Shown here in pieces: positions 46,184 through 53,128 of a DNA stretch of 64,000 nucleotides. The notes below the pieces were generated by a model. That model made no database searches. It was not told the origin of the DNA and worked only from the letters and a program-made list of their open reading frames with translations. Numbering within the stretch: the first letter of the stretch is position 1; every line of letters starts with the position of its first letter. The stretch comes from Bacteroidota bacterium (GTDB taxonomy: Bacteria > Bacteroidota > Bacteroidia > Chitinophagales > Chitinophagaceae): positions 62,001 to 126,000 of the forward strand of contig JAFDXK010000005.1 of assembly GCA_018267965.1 (NCBI GenBank). The letters are read 5' to 3'. A program made the position numbers and the translations under genes.

Positions 46184-46200
46184 GAAAAGCGTTGCTTTTC
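46184..46200 (-). promoter_or_regulatory. Hairpin in the rpoB leader
   Basis: A perfect 7-bp stem GAAAAGC/GCTTTTC with a 3-nt loop, 46 nt upstream of the rpoB ATG. Another small hairpin (TCCC-GAAAA-GGGA, 46264-46276) sits right at the predicted transcript start. Role unknown; a control element is possible. Confidence 0.4.
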
Positions 46201-46279
46201 AGCACAGGTTTTATCAAACTGTAACAATAAAATCAATCAAAATAAAATGGTACACGTGCCAGGTCCCGAAAAGGGATTG

Positions 46280-46311
46280 CAAATATAGAGAATGTATCCC
46301 TATTAAGCAAA
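46280..46311 (-). promoter_or_regulatory. rpoBC promoter
   Basis: The minus strand carries TTTG (46311-46308), a 20-nt spacer and TATATTTG (46287-46280), matching the Bacteroidota -33/-7 promoter at both elements. The predicted leader is about 135 nt. This is the best-formed promoter I saw in the window. Confidence 0.7.
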
Positions 46312-46525
46312 AAATATTCCAAAAAACACAAATCGGTCAAAAAACACCCCAAATGTGAACAAAAATAGGATAAATATATTTTATTCTACTGCATATACAC
46401 AAAACACATTAGATCATTTAAAAATATTAATTCCTCCGACCAAACCTGCCATTCGGCAAATGGGTGAGGTTCTCAGATAAAAGTACACCTACCTTGGTGT
46501 TATAACCTTAAAAAACTCAAATTTT

Positions 46526-46857
46526 ATGAAAAAACCATCCTAATAATCCGTCTATTATTTTCAAATGGTCAATTAGTTGTTGGTCATTAGACGATTTTCA
46601 ATTCCCGCGACCGCTTCCACTTGCAGCTCAAGAACGAGAGAAAATCCACTTCCCACAATCAGTTGTGGAGAAGCAATTCCTTTCAAGATTCAATCTTACG
46701 CACCTAATATAGAGGTACCACTGTTTATCAATCTCCAGTACAAGGTGCTAAGAAAACCCAGATACAAATGGACAAAGAGCTACCGGGTGGCTCTTGTAAT
46801 GTTCACTTAATTGGCAAAGACGTCAATTACATCGAAAAGCTTATCATCAGCAAATAG
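46526..46857 (+). pseudogene. Decayed T9SS cargo gene
   Basis: The remnant opens with ATG and six A's, which frameshift at once. One frame over, the next bases encode a signal-peptide-like run (TILIIRLLFSNGQLVVG). The same frame then meets TAG (46588) and TAA (46705). From 46711 it encodes 48 residues with the form of a T9SS sorting domain (RGTTVYQS ... KELPGG ... VHLIGKDVNYIEKLIISK) ending at TAG 46857. A different frame between 46627 and 46710 reads GEAIPFKIQSYAPNIEV, like the first strands of the same domain, so a frameshift lies near 46710. The body of the protein is gone. A palindromic terminator follows. Confidence 0.65.
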
Positions 46858-46863
46858 TTCTAA

Positions 46864-46889
46864 ACAAAGCCTGCAATTGCAGGCTTTGT
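46864..46889. terminator. Perfect 26-nt palindrome after the T9SS remnant
   Basis: ACAAAGCCTGCAA and its exact complement. The T run is poor on the plus side (GTTCCC) and better on the minus side. Probably the original terminator of the dead gene. Confidence 0.65.
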
Positions 46890-46959
46890 TCCCTTATCCG
46901 TGCTACCACGTACTAAAATTTACCCGCAAAGGGGTATATCTTGTAATGATTTACATAAA

Positions 46960-46967
46960 TACTTTTG
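46960..46967 (+). promoter_or_regulatory. -7 box for the first small lipoprotein
   Basis: TACTTTTG is an exact TAnnTTTG match. A TTG lies 19 nt upstream. The predicted leader to ATG 47059 is about 85 nt. Confidence 0.55.
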
Positions 46968-47058
46968 TATCAGTTCTTTGAAACATCAGGAAAACACAAA
47001 AACAAAAATGGTATTCTTAAGGATGGTTTTTACATTTGTAAGGTAACACAATCAACAA

Positions 47059-47277
47059 ATGCTCAAAAAATCCTTTTCGGCTATAATATTCATATCTGTT
47101 TTAATGAGTTTTTCTTGCAAAAAGAACTACAATTGTACTTGCACCTACCCTGCGGGCTCAGGCTATGAACCATATAATAACGAAACCGGTAAGGTGAGCC
47201 GCAAGGAAGCCCGTGAATTTTGTGAAAAAGCAGACAAAGGTGCTAAGATTTTAGGAGGTAAATGCGTAATACAATAA
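47059..47277 (+). CDS. Tiny cysteine-rich lipoprotein 1
   Basis: A 72-residue lipoprotein: signal with LMSFSC, lipidated Cys at residue 20, then KKNYNCTCTYP. The mature part has four further cysteines (CTC pair, one in EFCEK, one in GGKCVIQ), enough for two disulfides. It shares the pattern CKK-x-Y-x-CTC, a later lone Cys and GG-x-C-x-I with the next gene, so they are paralogs. Function unknown; probably a periplasm-facing or surface lipoprotein. Confidence 0.8.
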   Translation: MLKKSFSAIIFISVLMSFSCKKNYNCTCTYPAGSGYEPYNNETGKVSRKEAREFCEKADKGAKILGGKCVIQ

Positions 47278-47329
47278 AATAATAGACACAACATATTTTT
47301 AAAAATTTAAAATGTTTTATATTTAATAC

Positions 47330-47360
47330 TTGACATTTAACTTCTTTACTTATAATTTTA
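47330..47360 (+). promoter_or_regulatory. Promoter of the second small lipoprotein
   Basis: TTGACA (47330-47335) and TATAAT (47351-47356) are exact enteric-style hexamers but only 15 nt apart. Read in Bacteroidota style it is TTG, 20 nt, then TAATTTTA, one base from the -7 consensus. Either way it lies shortly upstream of ATG 47388. Confidence 0.45.
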
Positions 47361-47387
47361 AACTATCAAAATCAAAAAACAGTAATT

Positions 47388-47594
47388 ATGAAAAAAATCG
47401 CCCCAATTGTAGCGCTCGCTGTAATCGCAGCTTTCGCTTCTTGCAAAAAAGATTACACTTGCACATGTAAAGACAGTGCTGGTAAGGAAACTGCCAAGTA
47501 CACTTACCCAAAAGTTAAAAAGAAAGACGCTCAGGCTGCTTGCGATGTTTGGAACAACGCAGTTAAATCTAGCGGTGGTAGCTGCTCAATCTAA
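47388..47594 (+). CDS. Tiny cysteine-rich lipoprotein 2
   Basis: A 68-residue lipoprotein with signal ending FASC (lipidated Cys19) followed by KKDYTCTCKDSAG. Four mature cysteines are placed as in the gene 110 nt upstream, so this is a tandem paralog. It has its own promoter-like sequence and a strong terminator, which suggests high, independent expression. No known function. Confidence 0.82.
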   Translation: MKKIAPIVALAVIAAFASCKKDYTCTCKDSAGKETAKYTYPKVKKKDAQAACDVWNNAVKSSGGSCSI

Positions 47595-47616
47595 TTGAAT
47601 AGCGAAAAATATAAAG

Positions 47617-47640
47617 AGGCACCTTAGGGTGCCTTTTTTA
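47617..47640 (+). terminator. Strong intrinsic terminator
   Basis: AGGCACC, loop TTAG, GGTGCCT, then six T residues. Confidence 0.88.
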
Positions 47641-47682
47641 TTTGTTGTAACTTATGTGCTGTATCATACGATGTATTAAAAC

Positions 47683-48504
47683 ATGTCTTTCAAAAACAAA
47701 ACCGTTCTCATAACCGGGGCCAGCCGGGGCATTGGCAAAGCTATTGCCTTAAAGCTTGCAGCAGAAGGTGCCAATATTATAATTGCGGCAAAATCCGTAG
47801 AAGTTAACCCCAGGCTCGATGGCACTATCTATACAGCTGCAAAAGAAATCGAGGCCGCAGGCGGCAATGCATTACCCGTCCAGTGCGATATCAGATACGA
47901 AGATCAAATACAACATACAATAGAAGCAGGCGTTAAAGCGTTTAATGGTATTGACATAATAATCAACAATGCTTCAGCCATTACACTTACTAATACAGAA
48001 AACACCACGTCCAAAAGATTTGATTTAATGCACAATATCAATGTTCGTGGTACGTATCTGGTTACTCAACTCTCCATACCGTACCTGAAACAATCTGCAA
48101 ACCCTCACATACTTACCCTCTCCCCCCCTATTAATATGAGCCCTAAATGGCTTTCAGCTCATATTGCCTATACGATGAGCAAATACAACATGACCATGAT
48201 GGCTTTGGCTTGGGCAGCAGAGTTTAAGAAAAATAATATTGCATCAAACGCCCTGTGGCCTGTTACTACCATCGCCACTGCAGCTATTCAAAACATTCTG
48301 GGTGGTGAGATGTTGATGCAATGCAGTCGCAAACCGGAGATTCTTGCCGATGCTGCATACTATATTTTATCACAACCATCATCTACCTATACAGGGCAAA
48401 CGCTTACTGATGAAGAAGTTTTAAAAGCTACGGGCATCACAGACTTTTCTCATTATGCTGTTAATGCGCAACTACCCTTACAAAAAGATATTTTTCTCGA
48501 CTAA
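47683..48504 (+). CDS. SDR family oxidoreductase (HSDL2-like)
   Basis: A 273-residue short-chain dehydrogenase. NAD(P)-binding GASRGIG is near residue 11, followed by NNAS, then the catalytic Ser in LTLSPP and Tyr-x-x-x-Lys in YTMSKYN. The SPPINMSPKW pattern after the catalytic Ser is like that of hydroxysteroid dehydrogenase-like protein 2 and bacterial relatives. The substrate is unknown; fatty-acid-related hydroxyl compounds are plausible. It ends 9 nt before an ABC ATPase gene. Confidence 0.88.
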   Translation: MSFKNKTVLITGASRGIGKAIALKLAAEGANIIIAAKSVEVNPRLDGTIYTAAKEIEAAGGNALPVQCDIRYEDQIQHTIEAGVKAFNGIDIIINNASAITLTNTENTTSKRFDLMHNINVRGTYLVTQLSIPYLKQSANPHILTLSPPINMSPKWLSAHIAYTMSKYNMTMMALAWAAEFKKNNIASNALWPVTTIATAAIQNILGGEMLMQCSRKPEILADAAYYILSQPSSTYTGQTLTDEEVLKATGITDFSHYAVNAQLPLQKDIFLD

Positions 48505-48513
48505 ACAATACAC

Positions 48514-49404
48514 ATGGGCAACATACTCAGCATCAATAATATCTCAAAAGCTTATGGCACAATACAGGCATTAAAGTCGGTATCATTTGATGTACCCGAA
48601 GGTTCTGTATTTGGTATCCTGGGCCCCAATGGCAGTGGTAAAACTACGCTGCTGGGTATCATCCTCGATATTCTAAAATCTGATAATGGCAGTTATAGTT
48701 GGTTTGATGGCATACAGCATGACGAAGCCCGACGTAGAATCGGTTCTTTACTGGAGACACCCAATTTCTACCATTACATGTCTGCAACAGACAATTTGAA
48801 TATTGCAGCATCAATTAAACAACATGGAAAAGGTGACATCTTAAATGTCTTGGAGAAAGTAAATCTCTCACAACGCAAAGACAGTAAATTCCGCACTTAT
48901 TCATTAGGTATGAAACAACGCCTTGCAATTGCTTCAGCTTTATTAGGCAGTCCTAAAGTGTTGGTTTTTGACGAACCTACCAACGGATTAGACCCGGTTG
49001 GTATTGCAGAGATAAGGGGTTTGATTCAACGCCTGAATGCCGAAGGATATACCATTATTATGGCCAGCCACTTGTTAGATGAAGTGGAGAAAGTATGTAC
49101 ACACGTTGCGATACTTAAACAAGGCAACTTACTGCTATCCGGGCCTGTAAATGAAGTCTTGAGCAGCGATGACCAGATTGAAATAAGTGCTTCTGACGTC
49201 AGCCTGCTGCAACAAATCATTTCAGCTATGCCCGGTATCCACCAGGTGAAACAACAAAATGGAAATTTATTATTGTCGGCAAGTTCAAACATACATCCTG
49301 CACTGGTAAATGAATATTGCAATGCCAAAGGCATAACCCTTTCTCACCTGCTGTTAAAAAAGAAAAGCCTCGAAACCAAATTCATGGAACTCACAAACAA
49401 CTAA
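48514..49404 (+). CDS. ABC transporter ATP-binding protein
   Basis: The 296-residue ATPase has Walker A (GPNGSGKTT), signature (YSLGMKQRLAIA), Walker B (VLVFDEP), D-loop (NGLD) and a normal H-loop (MASHLLDE). The C-terminal 75 residues form the accessory domain typical of the BcrA/DrrA exporters. The permease gene follows 4 nt downstream, giving a complete ABC-2 exporter. Substrate unknown. Confidence 0.93.
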   Translation: MGNILSINNISKAYGTIQALKSVSFDVPEGSVFGILGPNGSGKTTLLGIILDILKSDNGSYSWFDGIQHDEARRRIGSLLETPNFYHYMSATDNLNIAASIKQHGKGDILNVLEKVNLSQRKDSKFRTYSLGMKQRLAIASALLGSPKVLVFDEPTNGLDPVGIAEIRGLIQRLNAEGYTIIMASHLLDEVEKVCTHVAILKQGNLLLSGPVNEVLSSDDQIEISASDVSLLQQIISAMPGIHQVKQQNGNLLLSASSNIHPALVNEYCNAKGITLSHLLLKKKSLETKFMELTNN

Positions 49405-49408
49405 AACT

Positions 49409-50203
49409 ATGATGTCTTTATTATCTATAGAATGGCTTAAAGTAAAAAAGTATATCACCTTCTGGGTGCTTCTTTCTTTATTCTGTGTATTCCTGCTTAT
49501 CTGGAATTTATCCATCAGCGGCGGTTTCCTAACTATTGGCAAAGGGGCTCCCAATATATTTGGCGGCACCAAAACATATGACCAGATATGGTCTACCATA
49601 TGTTTTTATAGTAGCCACTTTGTAATATTCATATCTATTCTGGTGGTGATACTCACTACGAACGAATACCAATTCAAAACCAACAGGCAAAATGTAATTG
49701 ATGGATGGCAAAGGTTGCAGTTTTATCATGCCAAATGGATGGTTATACTGGTATTAAGTGTTGGTGTAACGCTATTTGCTGCTATAAACGGTGTGATAAT
49801 GGGCAATATGGAGCACGCTGCTTTTTCAAACATCGGGTTAAATAGTATTAAATTATTCTGGTTGTTTATTCTTACTGTCAACTACCTTGGCTTTGCATAT
49901 ACGTTGTCGCTCTTGCTTAAACGTAGTGGTATCGCCATAGCTCTGTTATTACTGTATTACATGATAATAGAAACCATTATTCATAGCATATTCTTTTTTA
50001 AGTATCAATGGTTTGTAGGTGATATGTTCCTGCCATTACAGTCCTCTGATGAATTACTGAGGCAACCTGCTATGGAACAAATAATAGCTATGATGAAAGA
50101 CAAACCCGACATACCATCTTATGCTTATGCACTTGCAAGTTGCGGCTGGATAGCGTTTTACTATATTTTAGGAAGGTGGAGAATGGTAAAAAGTGATTGG
50201 TAA
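49409..50203 (+). CDS. ABC-2 type permease
   Basis: A 264-residue membrane protein with six hydrophobic segments and the N-terminal LLSIEWLKVKKY pattern shared by BcrB-like permeases. TM1 is followed by a large extracytoplasmic loop. It pairs with the ATPase 4 nt upstream. Its stop codon lies inside the -7 box of surE. ATG 49412 is an equally possible start. Confidence 0.88.
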   Translation: MMSLLSIEWLKVKKYITFWVLLSLFCVFLLIWNLSISGGFLTIGKGAPNIFGGTKTYDQIWSTICFYSSHFVIFISILVVILTTNEYQFKTNRQNVIDGWQRLQFYHAKWMVILVLSVGVTLFAAINGVIMGNMEHAAFSNIGLNSIKLFWLFILTVNYLGFAYTLSLLLKRSGIAIALLLLYYMIIETIIHSIFFFKYQWFVGDMFLPLQSSDELLRQPAMEQIIAMMKDKPDIPSYAYALASCGWIAFYYILGRWRMVKSDW

Positions 50204-50208
50204 CTTTG
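50201..50208 (+). promoter_or_regulatory. -7 box abutting surE
   Basis: TAACTTTG (exact TAnnTTTG) starts with the stop codon of the permease gene and ends 4 nt before the surE ATG. It predicts a leaderless surE mRNA. Confidence 0.55.
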
Positions 50209-50212
50209 CAAA

Positions 50213-51004
50213 ATGACAAACACCGAAAAACCGGTTATATTAATTACTAACGATGATGGTATCACTGCTCCGGGTATAAGCAACCTGGTGGAAGCAGTCA
50301 GGGATTTAGGACAGATATATGTAGTGGCACCCGATAGTCCTCAATCAGGCATGGGGCATGCCATCACTATAGGAGAACCACTGCGCTTGCATAAATCAGA
50401 TGTATTTGATGGCATAGCAGCCTGGGAATGCAGTGGCACACCTGCCGATTGCGTAAAGCTGGCAAGAGATAAAATATTGCACCGCAAACCGGATTTATGT
50501 CTTAGCGGCATCAATCATGGAGCTAACCATTCTATCAATATCATTTATTCTGGCACGATGAGTGCCGCAATGGAAGCAGCTATTGAAGGTATTCCTTCTG
50601 CAGGTTTTTCTCTACTTGATTTTAAATATGAAGCTGATTTTTCCGTAGCACGACAAGTAGTTCGTTCAATAGCAATACAAATGCTGCAAAGTAATTTGCC
50701 TGTGCATACATTGCTCAATGTAAACATTCCTAAAGTAACCTCAGATAATTTCAAAGGTATCAAAATATGCAGGCAAGCCTACGCCAAGTGGCAGGAAGAA
50801 TTTGACCAACGTACCGACCCGCGAGGTAAGGACTACTACTGGATGACTGGCAAATTCATCAACCTTGACAAAGGAGATGATACTGATGTTCAGGCACTTG
50901 CAGACGGTTATTCATCAGTGGTGCCTATCAAATTCGATTTTACTGATACCGTAATGAAAACAACATTAGAAAATAGCTGGAAAGATATACTAACCAAAAG
51001 TTAA
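50213..51004 (+). CDS. surE: 5'/3'-nucleotidase SurE
   Basis: Dephosphorylates nucleoside 5'- and 3'-monophosphates; linked to stationary-phase survival in E. coli. The 263 residues have the metal-binding ITNDDG at residues 12-17, the phosphate loop (PDSPQSGMGHAIT), CSGTPADCVKL and the Asn in SGINHGANHS. Normal length. It is separated from the ABC genes by a promoter box, so it may be expressed independently. Confidence 0.95.
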   Translation: MTNTEKPVILITNDDGITAPGISNLVEAVRDLGQIYVVAPDSPQSGMGHAITIGEPLRLHKSDVFDGIAAWECSGTPADCVKLARDKILHRKPDLCLSGINHGANHSINIIYSGTMSAAMEAAIEGIPSAGFSLLDFKYEADFSVARQVVRSIAIQMLQSNLPVHTLLNVNIPKVTSDNFKGIKICRQAYAKWQEEFDQRTDPRGKDYYWMTGKFINLDKGDDTDVQALADGYSSVVPIKFDFTDTVMKTTLENSWKDILTKS

Positions 51005-51101
51005 ATACGGAGCTATTTAATTAGGTTTTAATTGAAACAGCTACCACCATGCTAAGGGTGTGATTAATTTTACACTCGAAACCACCTTTAACCTTTCTAT
51101 T

Positions 51102-53072
51102 ATGCAAAGACCCTTTTTCTATTTTATCCTGCTACTTATTTTATTATCAACAACATTTACCCAAAAAGCTTATGCTAATCACATCGCCGGCGGCGATATA
51201 TACTATGTCCATGTCGACGACTCAACGTATGACATTTTCGCACGTATTTATTGGGATTGTAAGAATGATGGTATGTTTTTACCTCCGCCTACTACTTTTC
51301 CCTTATGCATCTCCAACTCTTGTACAGGTAGCACCGTCTCAATAAATATGAGTCAGGAAAATATTGCAGCTGAGAATTCGTATTGCCCTGGTTTCGCTAC
51401 TACTTGCACTAGCACCACATCACCTTATTTAGGATTCAAACAGACTACTTATAAGTACAGGTTTACAACTCCTTTCAGATGCAGCACCTGGAAATTTGCT
51501 GTCTATTACGACCATCGTATTGGATTTGGTAATTGCGGCACTGTTCAATATTACTATGTAGCTACCGAATATAATAACACAGGCAGTTACAGGATAAACT
51601 CATCGCCCAAATCAAACAGCATTGGTAATTTTGTGGTTGCAAACGGGCAGCCCTTTACTTATAACAATGATGTGACCGACCCCGATGGAGACTCAATAAC
51701 AACTGAAGTTGTATGGCCTCTTTTACTATCTCCACTTAACTGCAACGGTACGGCAACCCCGGTTAGTTGTGCCACTACATCGCCACCTTTCTCATTACCC
51801 AATAATCCATTTCAAACCAACAATACATTTAAGTGCGATACCACGTCAGGCGGCATTACATTCACTCCGGGCAACCTATCTGTTAATGTTTTTGCAGTAC
51901 GCCTTAAAGAATACAGGGCAGGTGTTCAAATCGGGTATACCACTAAAGAAATTGCTTTATTTGTTTTTAATAGCAGTTCATCGGCAAGTTATAAGATCAC
52001 TTCTACATCAGGTTGCAAAGACTCTTTAGGTACTATATATGCTTGTCCAGGGCAGCCCATCAGCTTCACCGCAAAAATATGTTCTTCGCAACAAGGGAGT
52101 ATTTATTTAGTATCTGACAATCATACCCGTACCATCCCTTCAGCTACAGTCAGCTATAGTAATCAGGGGAAAGACACAGTGCTTTCTACATTTTCATGGG
52201 TTACACCGATGTCAGCAAACAAATACAATCTCGTATATACCATCCGCGATTCAAGCTGCACATCTCCCGGAGCCATAATTTACAAATCGGTAACCATTCC
52301 TGTAGTTGTATTGCAAACACCATCTGCATACCCCGACACTACTGTTTGTAATGGTCAAACACTTACGCTACGGGCAGCGGGTGGCAGCAATTACTTATGG
52401 TCTGTAGTTAGCGGAACATTGGGTAGCCTTAGCTGTAGCACATGTATTAACCCGGTAGCATCACCCACAACTACCACTAAATACGCCTTAAAATCATCAA
52501 TTGCCAGTTGTAATAATTATTACGATACAATAACAGTAAATGTTGTAAGCAGCATGACACCATCTATTGCGATAACTGCTAACCCTGCTGGCACTATCCA
52601 GTTCGGAACAAATGTAAGCTTCGCTGCTACAGGCAATGGATGCGGCAACCCTACTTATATATGGAAAGTCAATGGAGTTACTGTCGGTACAGGGCTAAGT
52701 TATAATTCTAAAACTTTGCATAACAACGATAAGGTAACTTGCGATTTACAATGTGCTGACAACTGTGCAAATCCAAATAAAGTCACCAGTGCCGCTATTA
52801 ATATGAGTGTGGGCATCAACGAGTTGGAAACCAAGAATGTATTTTATGTAGTTCCGAATCCAAACAACGGCTATTTTACCTTACAGGGCAAGGTAATTGA
52901 CAATCAACCTATATCGGTTGAAATCACAAATATGGTTGGACAGATTGTTTACAAAGGCAGGTTAACCCCTGCCAATGGCTATATAAACAATGAAATCAAA
53001 CTCGATGTTCTGAACGGCGTGTATATTTTAAGAGCTGGAAATTTTACTGCCCTATTAACGATAAAAAATTAA
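51102..53072 (+). CDS. Secreted T9SS protein, paralog 1
   Basis: A 656-residue exported protein starting at ATG 51102 (signal peptide with AYA near residue 26). The mature part begins NHIAGGDIYY, the N-terminal domain seen at the start of many large Bacteroidota surface proteins. Cys-rich beta domains follow. A repeat of the form LSCSTCINPVASPTTTTKY (about 445-465) is the Ig/PKD-like CxxC...P...P-x-x-TT-x-Y unit. The last 80 residues are a T9SS type A sorting domain (VVPNPNNGYF ... NGVYILRAG). It is similar along its length to the next gene. Role probably adhesive or structural. Confidence 0.85.
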   Translation: MQRPFFYFILLLILLSTTFTQKAYANHIAGGDIYYVHVDDSTYDIFARIYWDCKNDGMFLPPPTTFPLCISNSCTGSTVSINMSQENIAAENSYCPGFATTCTSTTSPYLGFKQTTYKYRFTTPFRCSTWKFAVYYDHRIGFGNCGTVQYYYVATEYNNTGSYRINSSPKSNSIGNFVVANGQPFTYNNDVTDPDGDSITTEVVWPLLLSPLNCNGTATPVSCATTSPPFSLPNNPFQTNNTFKCDTTSGGITFTPGNLSVNVFAVRLKEYRAGVQIGYTTKEIALFVFNSSSSASYKITSTSGCKDSLGTIYACPGQPISFTAKICSSQQGSIYLVSDNHTRTIPSATVSYSNQGKDTVLSTFSWVTPMSANKYNLVYTIRDSSCTSPGAIIYKSVTIPVVVLQTPSAYPDTTVCNGQTLTLRAAGGSNYLWSVVSGTLGSLSCSTCINPVASPTTTTKYALKSSIASCNNYYDTITVNVVSSMTPSIAITANPAGTIQFGTNVSFAATGNGCGNPTYIWKVNGVTVGTGLSYNSKTLHNNDKVTCDLQCADNCANPNKVTSAAINMSVGINELETKNVFYVVPNPNNGYFTLQGKVIDNQPISVEITNMVGQIVYKGRLTPANGYINNEIKLDVLNGVYILRAGNFTALLTIKN

Positions 53073-53128
53073 ATAATCGTTATCAAATTATTATCTTTAG
53101 CTATATCTGACAATCAAAACCATACCTA

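Noticed and set aside
46577-46810. A 77-codon plus-strand open frame upstream of the small lipoproteins
   Set aside because: It mixes frames of the decayed T9SS gene: its middle matches the first strands of the sorting domain, while the real end is in another frame. It has no signal or start context.
51060-51101. GTG start 42 nt before the first T9SS paralog's ATG
   Set aside because: It would place 14 residues before a normal signal peptide; ATG 51102 gives a standard exported N-terminus.
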